Source: Bradyrhizobium sp. CCGUVB4N
GTDB lineage: Bacteria; Pseudomonadota; Alphaproteobacteria; Rhizobiales; Xanthobacteraceae
DNA length: 64,000 bases
Reading direction: 5' to 3'
Assembly (NCBI RefSeq): GCF_024199945.1
Contig: NZ_JANADP010000001.1
Coordinates: forward strand, 8,637,001-8,701,000
Of the stretch, positions 35,738 through 43,969 are shown in pieces (position 1 is the first letter of the stretch; the number at the start of each line of letters is the position of its first letter). The position numbers and the translations under genes are program-made. Under the pieces are notes generated by a model. It did not search any database, was not told the origin of the DNA, and saw only the letters and a program-made list of their open reading frames with translations.

Positions 35738-36523
35738 ATGTCGGACACAGCCGACGCGGCCAGCGGCCCCGTGCTCGAAATCAATGGTGCGCGCGCCACC
35801 ATCCGCCTGAACCGGCCCAAGCATCTCAACCGGCTGCAGGCGGAGGATCTCGGCGACCTGGTCAGGCTGTTCGACCGGGTCGAGGCCGATCCAGCCATCC
35901 GCGTGCTGGTGTTGACCGGCACCGGACGCGCGTTCTCCGCGGGATACGATCTCAATTCGGTCGCCGAACGAGCCGTGAGCGCCAACGAGCAGCAGAGCGC
36001 GGGCTCGGCCTTCGAGGTCGTCGTCAATCGGCTGGAAGACCTCGGCGTGCCAACGATCTGCCGTCTCAATGGCGGCGTCTATGGCGGCTCGACCGACCTT
36101 GCGCTGGCCTGCGATTTCCGCATCGGCGTCGATACCGCCGAGATGTTCATGCCTGCGGCGCGGCTCGGGCTGCACTATTACAGGAGCGGCATCAAACGCT
36201 ATGTGACGCGGCTCGGCGCCGACAACGCCAAGAAGCTGTTCTTGACGGCGCAGAAAATCACCGCGCCGGAGATGCTGCGCATCGGCTATCTCACCGCCAT
36301 GGTGCCGGTCGAGACACTCGACGAGGAGGTCGACAGGCTCGCCAGCATCCTCGCCGGCAATGCCCCGAACGCGATGCGCGGCATGAAACGCGCAATCAAC
36401 GAATTCGCCCGCGGCGAGCTGGATGAGCAAGCCGCCGACCAGCGCCACCGCGACAGCATGCGCGGCGACGAGATCAAGGAAGGCATCAAGGCCTTTGCGG
36501 AAAAGCGGCCGCCGCGGTTTTGA
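35738..36523 (+). CDS. Crotonase-fold protein lacking the hydratase glutamates
   Basis: 261 residues from the ATG preceded by GGAGACAAGA; an ATG at 35726 is also in frame. The fold is clear: AFSAGYDLNSV (oxyanion site) and NGGVYGGSTDLALACD. The two glutamates of enoyl-CoA hydratases are replaced: Asp120 in GGSTDLA and Ala140 in MPAARLG. It may be an isomerase, hydrolase or dehalogenase of the superfamily. It is cytoplasmic. It converges with the DUF6157 gene, with only 3 bp between stops. Confidence 0.85.
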   Translation: MSDTADAASGPVLEINGARATIRLNRPKHLNRLQAEDLGDLVRLFDRVEADPAIRVLVLTGTGRAFSAGYDLNSVAERAVSANEQQSAGSAFEVVVNRLEDLGVPTICRLNGGVYGGSTDLALACDFRIGVDTAEMFMPAARLGLHYYRSGIKRYVTRLGADNAKKLFLTAQKITAPEMLRIGYLTAMVPVETLDEEVDRLASILAGNAPNAMRGMKRAINEFARGELDEQAADQRHRDSMRGDEIKEGIKAFAEKRPPRF

Positions 36524-36526
36524 GGA

Positions 36527-36961
36527 TCACCCCCGCTTCGACCGCATCGCGCGTGTCTGCGTGAGCTCTGAATCGTGCGACAGCGCCTGATAGCGTTTGC
36601 TGTCGACAGCGTAGATCGCGATTCGGCCCTCACTGTCGGCGTGCACACCCCAGCCGTAGCGCTTGCCGAGACCCGAGGCACGCATGCAGGCCTGGCCCCG
36701 CGAGAAGAACGTCGCGCGGGCAGCGTTCTTCTCGGACCTGGTCGCCTTGGCTCCAAGCTCACGCCCAGGCGCTGAGGTTGCGAAAATCACATCGTCCGAC
36801 GTGTACGTGTAAGGTGCATTCGCGATCATCTCATATTGCAGGCCGGCCACTGTCGGTCGCCCGGCCCGCGGCGGCGGCTCCTCACCGAAGCGCGCCGGAC
36901 AGTCCTCGGCAACCCGAATGAACGTGTCGAAACAGTTGGTCGTATGGAGCGGCTTGGCCAT
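36527..36961 (-). CDS. DUF6157-family protein
   Basis: 144 residues from the ATG at 36959-36961. The segments MAKPLHTTNCFDTFIRVAEDCP, LQYEMIANAPYTYTSDDVIF, FFSRGQACMRASGLGKRYGWG and HADSEGRIAIYAV fit DUF6157 along its length as I remember it. Its function is unknown. It is cytoplasmic. It starts 16 bp after the stop of the upstream GST gene, so it is in the unit controlled at 37667-37699. Confidence 0.8.
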   Translation of the reverse strand: MAKPLHTTNCFDTFIRVAEDCPARFGEEPPPRAGRPTVAGLQYEMIANAPYTYTSDDVIFATSAPGRELGAKATRSEKNAARATFFSRGQACMRASGLGKRYGWGVHADSEGRIAIYAVDSKRYQALSHDSELTQTRAMRSKRG

Positions 36962-36977
36962 ATGAGGTCCGGCCTCT

Positions 36978-37622
36978 TTAGCTTCCCGCGGCCGCAGCAT
37001 GCTGCGCAGCCATCTCGTCATCCGCCGCACTGATGCGCTGGTACGCCGGCCTTGACGTGATGCGCTCACTGTAGCGGACAAATACGTCCTTCTTCGGCAC
37101 GATGCCAAACATCATCGTCCAGCTGAACGCGACACCCCAAAGAATATCTGCTGCCGTCATCCGCTCGCCAAGCAGATAAGGCCCTTTCGACAACTGTGTT
37201 TCGAGCGCGCCCAGCATGGTGTCGTAGTCAGCGTAGGGCGACTGCGTGATCGGCATAGGATCGCGCTTCATGAACTTGTCGATCAGGGCAGGCTCGAAGG
37301 AGGCGCCGTAATAGGCGGTCCAGCGCAAATACGGACCGCGCAGCGGATCGCCAAGCGCAGGCGTGAGGCCGGCCTGCGGAAAGAGATCGGCGAGATAGAT
37401 CAAGATGGCGACCTGCTCGGTCACGAGCGCATCACCATGGCGGATCGCAGGCACCTTGCCGAGCGGATTGATGGCGAGATAGGGAGGCCTCCGCTGCTCG
37501 CCGGCCTTCATGTTAAGGACATGAAGATCATAGGGCGCGCCGAGTTCCTCCAGCAGCACACGCGTGCCCATGGCCCGGCTTTGCGGCGAATAATACAGCG
37601 TGATGCGGTTCGGATCGGTCAT
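36978..37622 (-). CDS. Glutathione S-transferase family protein
   Basis: 214 residues from the ATG at 37620-37622. The thioredoxin-like domain starts ITLYYSPQSRAMGTRVLLEEL, has NPLGKVPAIRHGDALVTEQVAIL (cis-Pro and the gamma-Glu-binding E-Q pair), and an all-helical C-terminal domain with ERMTAADILWGVAF. It is a typical bacterial GST. It is divergent from a YafY-type regulator, with a perfect 33-bp inverted repeat between them. Confidence 0.9.
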   Translation of the reverse strand: MTDPNRITLYYSPQSRAMGTRVLLEELGAPYDLHVLNMKAGEQRRPPYLAINPLGKVPAIRHGDALVTEQVAILIYLADLFPQAGLTPALGDPLRGPYLRWTAYYGASFEPALIDKFMKRDPMPITQSPYADYDTMLGALETQLSKGPYLLGERMTAADILWGVAFSWTMMFGIVPKKDVFVRYSERITSRPAYQRISAADDEMAAQHAAAAGS

Positions 37623-37666
37623 GGCGCGTCTCCTCGGGTCGGCTTGCGATGGATGACCTTGTAGCG

Positions 37667-37699
37667 AACCATACCTGACATCCTGTGTCAGGTATGGTT
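37667..37699. promoter_or_regulatory. Perfect 14-bp inverted repeat between GST and YafY genes
   Basis: AACCATACCTGACA / TGTCAGGTATGGTT with a 5-bp centre TCCTG. It ends 10 bp before the YafY ATG (37710) and 45 bp before the GST ATG. It is the probable operator for the YafY-type protein, controlling both directions. Confidence 0.78.
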
Positions 37700-37709
37700 T
37701 AAGGAGATC

Positions 37710-38690
37710 ATGCGCGCGAGCCGGATGCTGTCGATCCTCACCACCCTCCAGGCCAAGGGACAGGTCACTGCGCCCGAACTCGCCGAGTCCTGCGAGGTGT
37801 CGGTGCGCACGATCTATCGCGACATCGACGCGCTCGCGGCGTCCGGCGTCCCCGTCTATGCCGACCGCGGCGCGGAAGGTGGCTACCGTCTGCTCGACGG
37901 CTATCGCGTACGCCTGAACGGCCTGTCGCAGAGCGAGGCAGGCGCGCTGTTCCTCGCGGGACTGCCAGGCCCGGCGGCCGCGCTTGGGCTCGATGCAGCG
38001 ATGATCGCCGCACAGAACAAGCTGATGGCGGCGCTGCCCGCAAACTTGCGCGAAGACGCCGGGCGGATGCAGGAGCGTTTTCATCTGGACGCGCCGGGCT
38101 GGTTCGGCGAGGCAGAAGAGCCAAAGCATCTGCGCGCGATTGCCGGCGCGGCTCTGCGCGGGACATTGATAAAGATCCGCTATCAGAGCTGGCGCGCTGA
38201 GAAGCTGCGCCGTGTCGCCCCGCTCGGCCTCGTGCTGAAGGGTGGCAGCTGGTATCTCGCAGGCCAGGTCGACGGCAGCGTGCGCACCTACCGCATCGCG
38301 CGCGTGCTCGACTGCAGCGCGCTCGACGACCGCTTCGATCGTCCCGCCGATTTCGATCTCGCCGCCTACTGGCAGGATGCCACACTGCGGCTCGAGGCCG
38401 AGATGCACCCGAACGTCGCGGTCGTGCGGCTCTCACCATTGGGCGTAAAGCTGCTCGACGCGCTGAGCCAGCCTTACGTCAGGGCGCGCACGCAGATCGA
38501 CGAAACCACTGATGCCGATGGCTGGCGCATCGCGAAGGTGCCAACCGGGAAAACCTCGTGGCATGCCGCCGCCGAATTGCTGCGGCTCAGCTCCGAGGCC
38601 GAGGTGCTGGAGCCCGCCGATCTCCGCGAGAAGATGGCCGAGATGACGCAGGCGATGGCCGCGCGCTATCGCGCGGCGCGGAAAGCCTGA
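37710..38690 (+). CDS. YafY-family transcriptional regulator
   Basis: 326 residues. The winged HTH is MRASRMLSILTTLQAKGQ with LAESCEVSVRTIYRDIDALAASGVPVYADRG. The WYL domain (about 140-220) is well formed, with APLGLVLKGGSWYLAGQVDG. A C-terminal extension domain (about 230-320) follows. The ATG follows AAGGAGATC. It is divergent from the GST and DUF6157 genes. Relatives often control detoxification genes; the ligand is unknown. Confidence 0.92.
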   Translation: MRASRMLSILTTLQAKGQVTAPELAESCEVSVRTIYRDIDALAASGVPVYADRGAEGGYRLLDGYRVRLNGLSQSEAGALFLAGLPGPAAALGLDAAMIAAQNKLMAALPANLREDAGRMQERFHLDAPGWFGEAEEPKHLRAIAGAALRGTLIKIRYQSWRAEKLRRVAPLGLVLKGGSWYLAGQVDGSVRTYRIARVLDCSALDDRFDRPADFDLAAYWQDATLRLEAEMHPNVAVVRLSPLGVKLLDALSQPYVRARTQIDETTDADGWRIAKVPTGKTSWHAAAELLRLSSEAEVLEPADLREKMAEMTQAMAARYRAARKA

Positions 38691-38827
38691 CAGCGGCGCA
38701 CCTCGCCGCGGCCGATGAAACAATCCTGAAACACGATTCTCCCTCCTCCATGTGAACGCAATCACGCTTCGGCCCGACCGAGAAGCAGGGACACAACAAC
38801 GGCCTCGCGCCACACTGGAGAATGAAG

Positions 38828-39064
38828 ATGTTTCGTAAGCTTGCTCTTGGTCTGATCGCCGCCGGTTCGCTCGGCGCTGCCGCTCTCGCACCCACCGCGG
38901 CGTCGGCTCACGGCTTCCACCACTGGGGTCCCGGCTGGGGCTTCGGTTATGGCGGCCTCTACGTCAACACCGGCGTCAGCAACTGCTACCAGGAGCGCGT
39001 CGTCCCGACCCGCCACGGCATGCGCGTCCGCGTCGTGAATGTCTGCGCCTACGGGATCTACTGA
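38828..39064 (+). CDS. Small secreted aromatic/His-rich protein
   Basis: 78 residues from MFRKLALGLIAAGSLGAAAL, with a signal peptide ending at AASA. The mature part, about 50 residues, is rich in His, Gly, Trp and Tyr (HGFHHWGPGWGFGYGGLY) and has two Cys. An ATG six bases upstream is also possible, but the GGAG site fits this one better. Its function is unknown; similar short proteins are common in Bradyrhizobium. Confidence 0.75.
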   Translation: MFRKLALGLIAAGSLGAAALAPTAASAHGFHHWGPGWGFGYGGLYVNTGVSNCYQERVVPTRHGMRVRVVNVCAYGIY

Positions 39065-39085
39065 TATCGTGCCTTCACGACAAAG

Positions 39086-39113
39086 CTCCGGTCGCGCTGC
39101 GGCCGGAGTTTTG
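39086..39113 (+). terminator. Rho-independent terminator
   Basis: CTCCGGTCGC and GCGGCCGGAG pair with one mismatch, followed by TTTT. It lies 22 bp after the small secreted protein stop and just before the stop of the convergent desaturase gene. Confidence 0.75.
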
Positions 39114-39121
39114 CGTTGAGA

Positions 39122-40069
39122 TCAAGCGCTCTTCCGATGCCGGCGAAACCAGGCCCATGTCTCGCGCGTCGTTCTGATATAGCCACGGCCACGATAGACG
39201 ATCTCACCATCGACGATGCCGTTCAGCCTTGGCAGGGCATGAAACGGAATCGAAGGATAGGCGTGATGCTCGACATGGTAGGGCATGTTCCAAGCAATCC
39301 ATTTGACGACCGCACCGGTGTAGGTGGTGCGGGTGTTCTCGAACGCGCTGCGGGTCCGCTCGCAGCCGGTGTGCTCGGCGTAGAGATAGGGCCGCAAGAA
39401 AAATTGCCCGATGATCAGCGGCACGATCCAGACCCACAGCAGCAGCGCCGACGAGAACCACAGCGACAATGCGAGCAGCAACGCGTAGGACGCGACATAG
39501 GCGCGCGCCTCGGTCACGATGGTGGCGCGCTTGTTCTCGGGGATCCAGGGCACGACGACCTTGCCGGTGATGGCATGGCCGAGCATCAGCCGGAGGCGGC
39601 CGGCGACCTGGAGCAATCCGCTATAGGCGATCGCAAGCTGCGTGTCGGATGCCGGCTTCACGCCGACGATCAGCTCGGGGTCCTTGTCCGGATCCTGGGT
39701 ATAGCGATGATGGTCCCAATGGAACAGGCAGTAATATTCGTAGGGAAGGCCGATGATGAACGCGGAGAGATAGCCGACCGCGAGATTCAGGCCACGACCC
39801 CTGAACGCGGTCTTGTGGGCAGTTTCGTGCACGGCCATGAACAGGAAGGCGACGAGATAGCCCTGCGCCACCACCAGCGGCAGCGCCCAGAGCACGCCAT
39901 AGCGCGAAGACACCATCCAGATCAGCGCCCCGACCAGTACGATCGTTCCGTAGTGACCGAGGCTCTGCGCCGCGCCCCTGAGATTCGAGCGCACCGACAA
40001 TTCGCGCAGCATGGCCGGGCTTAGCGGCTTCAGGCGATGGCCGGGCTCTGAAACTGTCGCATCGCTCAT
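39122..40069 (-). CDS. Fatty acid desaturase-family membrane protein
   Basis: 315 residues. The three histidine boxes are HETAHKT (81-87), HWDHHRYT (117-124) and HVEHHAYP (265-272), the di-iron ligands of membrane desaturases and hydroxylases. Hydrophobic segments lie at about 45-62, 68-80, 95-112, 190-225. It acts on lipid acyl chains or carotenoid-like substrates in the inner membrane; regiochemistry cannot be told. It begins 15 bp after the stop of the MetX-like hydrolase, so the two are one unit. Confidence 0.9.
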   Translation of the reverse strand: MSDATVSEPGHRLKPLSPAMLRELSVRSNLRGAAQSLGHYGTIVLVGALIWMVSSRYGVLWALPLVVAQGYLVAFLFMAVHETAHKTAFRGRGLNLAVGYLSAFIIGLPYEYYCLFHWDHHRYTQDPDKDPELIVGVKPASDTQLAIAYSGLLQVAGRLRLMLGHAITGKVVVPWIPENKRATIVTEARAYVASYALLLALSLWFSSALLLWVWIVPLIIGQFFLRPYLYAEHTGCERTRSAFENTRTTYTGAVVKWIAWNMPYHVEHHAYPSIPFHALPRLNGIVDGEIVYRGRGYIRTTRETWAWFRRHRKSA

Positions 40070-40084
40070 GATCGAGGACCTGTC

Positions 40085-41104
40085 TTACTTGCTGAGAAGC
40101 GCTGCGACCTCGGCCTTGAGGAAGGCCTGATCGCGCGGATTGTTGATGGGATTGCCAGCGCGATGGCCGTGCAGCGACGGGATCGGATGCAGCACCGCCG
40201 ATTTCGCGTTGACGAGCTTGCCGAGCTCGTCCTCGTTGTCGCGAACATCGAAATAACGATCGGTCGCGCCCGGCATCAGCAGCATATGCGCCCTGACCGC
40301 CGCCAGCGCGCGATCGAGATCGCCGCCGAAGGCATCGCAGCGGCTGATATCGCCGCGCTGCCAGATACCGACCTGCGCCAGCAGATCGTTGGCGTCGCGG
40401 CGCGCAAATATCGTGTCCCAGGCGCGGACGAGATAGTCTTCCAGCGAGGTGAAGCCTGCCTCGCGCCACAGCTCGTCGCGATAAAATCCGTGCGACATCG
40501 CCCAACCGGCATAGACGCGGCCCATGGCGCGATAGCCGATCGTAGGCCTTTCGACGAAGCGGCCATCGCGAAAGGCCGGATCGCCGGTCAGTGCGGCCTT
40601 CACACTTTCAAGAAACACCTGATTGTATGGCGCACAGCGCGCGCTACCGCAGACGACCGCGGCACGCGCCACCATATCAGGGTGCAGCGCCGCCCAGTGA
40701 TAGGCCTGCATGCCACCCATCGACCAGCCATAGACCAGCGCGAGCTTCGTGATGCCGAAGCGCTCGGTCAGCAGCCGGTGCTGGACCGCGATGGCGTCGT
40801 GGTAGGAAATTTGCGGGAACGGCCCGTTGCCGGAGTTCGATGGCGAGGACGACAGGCCATTGCCGAACAGATTCGGGATGATGATGAAATAGCGGGTGGG
40901 ATCGAGAACGCCGTCGGGCCCGATCAGCCACTCCGTGTCGAAATGCTGCGCATTGAACGAGGTCGGATAGAGGATGACGTTGTCTTTGGCCGGATTGAGT
41001 GTGCCATAGGTCTTGTAGGCAAGCTTCAGCGAAGGGAAGACCGCACCGGATTGAAGCGTGACATCGCCAGCCTCGAAGATCTCGTAGTCGCTCTGCCCGG
41101 TCAT
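40085..41104 (-). CDS. Alpha/beta-hydrolase of the homoserine acetyltransferase (MetX)-like group
   Basis: 339 residues from the ATG at 41102-41104. The early part TGQSDYEIFEAGDVTLQSG and KLAYKTYGTLNPAKDNVILYPT is MetX-like. The nucleophile is in VYGWSMGGMQAYHW. The Asp is probably in PGATDRYFD, and the His in LHGHRAGNP. The usual MetX C-terminal GHDAFL is not present, so it may be a hydrolase rather than an acetyltransferase. It is the first gene of a unit with the desaturase; a perfect palindrome lies 96 bp upstream. Confidence 0.82.
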   Translation of the reverse strand: MTGQSDYEIFEAGDVTLQSGAVFPSLKLAYKTYGTLNPAKDNVILYPTSFNAQHFDTEWLIGPDGVLDPTRYFIIIPNLFGNGLSSSPSNSGNGPFPQISYHDAIAVQHRLLTERFGITKLALVYGWSMGGMQAYHWAALHPDMVARAAVVCGSARCAPYNQVFLESVKAALTGDPAFRDGRFVERPTIGYRAMGRVYAGWAMSHGFYRDELWREAGFTSLEDYLVRAWDTIFARRDANDLLAQVGIWQRGDISRCDAFGGDLDRALAAVRAHMLLMPGATDRYFDVRDNEDELGKLVNAKSAVLHPIPSLHGHRAGNPINNPRDQAFLKAEVAALLSK

Positions 41105-41199
41105 GCGTCCAAATCCCGCTCGCGCGGCCGCGGAATGCGCCCGCCACGACCACGATGCATCGATCGTGCCGGACCGGCAAACGCATCGTTGCGTCGCAT

Positions 41200-41230
41200 C
41201 TAATAACTGTACCAATAGTACAGTTATTAG
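41200..41230. promoter_or_regulatory. Perfect 13-bp inverted repeat, TetR-type operator
   Basis: CTAATAACTGTAC / GTACAGTTATTAG around CAATA. It is upstream of the MetX-like/desaturase unit and downstream of the metallo-hydrolase gene. ACTGTAC-type half-sites are common in TetR operators. No TetR gene is adjacent, so the regulator would act from elsewhere. Confidence 0.75.
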
Positions 41231-41254
41231 GCCAATGCAATGAAATTCTGGCTG

Positions 41255-42058
41255 TCAGGCGATCGCCGCGATGTATCGCTCCACCGATGCCGCGAAGGCG
41301 TCCTTCGCACCCGAGGCAATGTTGCGCCCCCACCAGGCGCCATAGATGCGGTCGAAGGCGAGCGGCTCGACGGCCGCAGCGATCCGCCGTACCGCGGCCG
41401 CGTTGAGCGGCACGTAGTTCGGATAGGAGTACATGAAGCTGAGGAAGCGGCGGTCCATCGTCACCTGCGCGATGTCGCCTGTAAGCAATGCGCCCCTGCC
41501 CTCGGCGCCGCGCGAATGGTGCAGCATGGTCGCACCCGCGAAATGACCGCCCGTGCGCAGCAACAGCAAGTCATCCGAGATGCGATGGTGATCGCCGGTC
41601 CAGTGCACGATCGACAGATGTGGACGCGTCACCCAGTCGCGATCATCGGCATGAAGATAGACCGGCACGCCACCAAATGCCTCGCTCCAGTCGGCGAGCG
41701 CGCCATAGAAATGCGGATGCGAGATCGCGATCGCTGTCAGGCCGCCGAGCGATTTAACATGCGCGATCGCCTCCGAAGTCGCGAGCGGGATGCAGTCCCA
41801 CATCACGCACCCCTTGCCATCCGGGATCAGTAACGCACGCTGGCCGATCGCGAAGCTCGGATCTGAGCCGATGCCGATCAGGCCGAGATCATCGCGCCAG
41901 ACGAGGCGATGGTATTCCGCCAACGTCTCGCGCGTCAGGAAGGTTTGCCCCTTCCAGTTCACGAACTGCCGTTCGTCCTCGCAGATCTGGCAGGAGGCAG
42001 GCGGCTTTTCGTTGTCCGGGAATTGTGCGCCGCAGGTTTCGCAGGTCCAGAGAGGCAT
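41255..42058 (-). CDS. Metallo-beta-lactamase-fold hydrolase with N-terminal zinc ribbon
   Basis: 267 residues. The N-terminus holds a rubredoxin-like ribbon with Cys6, Cys9, Cys23, Cys26 (CETC ... CQIC). The MBL core has AISHPHFYGAL (His114, His116), GGHFAGATMLHH (His172) and LLTGDIAQ (Asp195). The fourth ligand of the HxHxDH motif is changed (FYG instead of xDH), so the metal site may hold one ion. It is cytoplasmic and its substrate is unknown. Confidence 0.83.
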   Translation of the reverse strand: MPLWTCETCGAQFPDNEKPPASCQICEDERQFVNWKGQTFLTRETLAEYHRLVWRDDLGLIGIGSDPSFAIGQRALLIPDGKGCVMWDCIPLATSEAIAHVKSLGGLTAIAISHPHFYGALADWSEAFGGVPVYLHADDRDWVTRPHLSIVHWTGDHHRISDDLLLLRTGGHFAGATMLHHSRGAEGRGALLTGDIAQVTMDRRFLSFMYSYPNYVPLNAAAVRRIAAAVEPLAFDRIYGAWWGRNIASGAKDAFAASVERYIAAIA

Positions 42059-42105
42059 GGTGGGAGCTCCATTGCGGGATGCAGCACCCTATTGCCTCAA
42101 GCCGA

Positions 42106-42178
42106 TCATTGCGAGCGCAGCGACGCAATCCAGAGATGCACCCGCGGAAAGACTCGGGATTGCTCGCTACGCTCTCAT
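42106..42178. repeat. Short intergenic repeat with inverted ends
   Basis: ATTGCGAGCGCAGCGACGCAATCC and, inverted, GGGATTGCTCGCTACGCTC (shown as two short pieces of the element) flank about 30 bp. It lies in the 180-bp gap between the MBL-fold gene and the CoA-ligase stop. It is a familiar Bradyrhizobium intergenic sequence. Confidence 0.6.
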
Positions 42179-42237
42179 CGACGATGTCGAGGCCCGATCG
42201 TTTCAAACCGACCCCGGACTCGCAGAGAGTCAGACCC

Positions 42238-43851
42238 TCACGTCCCAAAGCTCTTCTGAACCGCCTTGTCGAGGGTGTCAGCCCCGACGAAGCGCTGGCG
42301 CAGCTCGCGCTTGAGCAGCTTGCCGCTCGGGTTCTTCGGCAGGCTGTCCACGAAGATCACGCGCTTCGGCACCTTGAAATGCGCCATCTGGCCGGCGCAG
42401 TGCTGGATGACAGCGTCTTCATCCAGCTTCTCGCCGGTCTTGACCACGACGATGGCCGTGACCGCCTCGATCCAACGCGGATCGGGCAGGCCGACCACGG
42501 CGACTTCGGAGACCGCGGGGATGCGATAGACCATCTCCTCGACCTCACGGCTGGCGACGTTCTCGCCGCCGGTCTTGATCATGTCCTTGACGCGGTCGAC
42601 CACGGTGATGTGGCCTTCGTCATCGACCGTGGCAAGATCGCCGGAGTGAAACCAGCCGCCGGTAAACGCCGCCGCGGTCTTCACGGGATCATTGTAATAG
42701 CCGGAGAGAAGATGCGGCGAGCGGTGCACGATCTCGCCGACCTCGCCGACCTCGACGTCCTTCATCGACGTATTCACCACACGCGTCTCGACATTGAGCA
42801 CCGGCTTGCCGGCCGAGCCGGCCTTGCGCAGCTGATCCTCCGGACGCAACACTGTCGCGAGCGGTGCGATCTCCGTCTGGCCGTAGAAGTTCCAGAATTT
42901 TACCGCGGGTAGGCGGCGCTGGAGCTCGAGCAGCACCTCCACCGGCATGATGGAGGCACCGTAATAGCCCTTCTGGAGCGTCGAGAGATCGGTCTTGTCG
43001 AAATTCGGCGAACGCAGCATCGCGATCCAGATCGTCGGCGGCGCGAAAAACGAGGTGATCTTGTGCGCCTGGATCAGCGCCAGGATGTTGTCGGCGGTCG
43101 GCTTGCCCGTGATCACGCCGGAGGCGCCGAGATAGACCTGCGGCCCGAGGAAGACGTCGAGCTGGGCGCAATGATAGAGCGGCAGCGCGTGCAGGAACTT
43201 GTCGTCCACGCTCATGCCGCCGTCGATGATGCAGCTGACATACTGCCACATCACGGCTTCGTGGGTCAGCATCGCGCCCTTGGGCAGCGACTCCGTGCCG
43301 CTGGTGTAGACGATCTGCGCGAGATCGCGGCTGTCGACGGACGCCTCGAGGAACGAGCCGTCGGGATCAAGCAGATCGTCGAAAGTGGTGAGGCCCGCGG
43401 GCGCCGTGGCGGGATCCTCGCCCGGCAGCCAGATCATCTTTTCGACAGCGCAATCCTTCGCGCTCGCGGCGCGCGCCGGCTCAACGAAATCCGGACCGGT
43501 CGCGAGCAACTTTGCGCCGGAGCTCTTGAGGATGAAATTGATCTCGTCCGGATTGAGCATGAAGTTAATCGGCACCAGCACCGCGCCGATCCGCGCAACC
43601 GCGAAGCGTAGCGCGGCGAAAGCATGGGAATTGCGCGAGAGAACGGCAAGACGATCGCCCTTCTTCACGCCGAGACCGAGCAGGCCGCGGCCGAGCCGGT
43701 TGCAGATCGTATCCATCTCGGCAAAGGTCCAGCTCACGCTGCCGCAGCTCACGGCGAGCTTGGCCGGCTCGCGACCCGCGGAACGGCGCAGAAGATCGCC
43801 GATGGAATGCTCGCGCGCCTTCGAGATGGTGGCTGCGATGTCGCCGGTCAT
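42238..43851 (-). CDS. Acyl-CoA synthetase (AMP-binding, FadD/fatty-acid type)
   Basis: 537 residues from the ATG at 43849-43851. An upstream ATG at 43863 forms part of its GGAGGG ribosome-binding site, so the shorter start is preferred. The AMP loop is IVYTSGTESLPKGAMLT (about 180-196), the adenine site is FWNFYGQTEIAP, and the hinge is VDRVKDMIKTGGENV. The C-terminus has the catalytic Lys in LPKNPSGKLLKREL. It activates a carboxylic acid to its CoA ester. It is downstream of the FadR-type regulator gene, on the same strand, in a likely unit. Confidence 0.9.
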   Translation of the reverse strand: MTGDIAATISKAREHSIGDLLRRSAGREPAKLAVSCGSVSWTFAEMDTICNRLGRGLLGLGVKKGDRLAVLSRNSHAFAALRFAVARIGAVLVPINFMLNPDEINFILKSSGAKLLATGPDFVEPARAASAKDCAVEKMIWLPGEDPATAPAGLTTFDDLLDPDGSFLEASVDSRDLAQIVYTSGTESLPKGAMLTHEAVMWQYVSCIIDGGMSVDDKFLHALPLYHCAQLDVFLGPQVYLGASGVITGKPTADNILALIQAHKITSFFAPPTIWIAMLRSPNFDKTDLSTLQKGYYGASIMPVEVLLELQRRLPAVKFWNFYGQTEIAPLATVLRPEDQLRKAGSAGKPVLNVETRVVNTSMKDVEVGEVGEIVHRSPHLLSGYYNDPVKTAAAFTGGWFHSGDLATVDDEGHITVVDRVKDMIKTGGENVASREVEEMVYRIPAVSEVAVVGLPDPRWIEAVTAIVVVKTGEKLDEDAVIQHCAGQMAHFKVPKRVIFVDSLPKNPSGKLLKRELRQRFVGADTLDKAVQKSFGT

Positions 43852-43921
43852 GTGTCCCTCCATGTGATGGCTTTGCTTGTTCGATTTCTTGCTTGAAATC
43901 TTGCGTCTTGTGCTTCTTGCG

Positions 43922-43964
43922 GATGATCTTGCCGGAAAACCGCTTCACACGTTTCCGGATCATG
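43922..43964. repeat. Palindromic intergenic repeat, copy 2 (partial)
   Basis: GGATGATCTT, CCGGAAAACCGCTTCACACG and TTTCCGGATCATGC match the reverse complement of the repeat at 14201-14251 with a few differences. It lies between the CoA-ligase start and the regulator stop. Confidence 0.65.
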
Positions 43965-43969
43965 CGACG

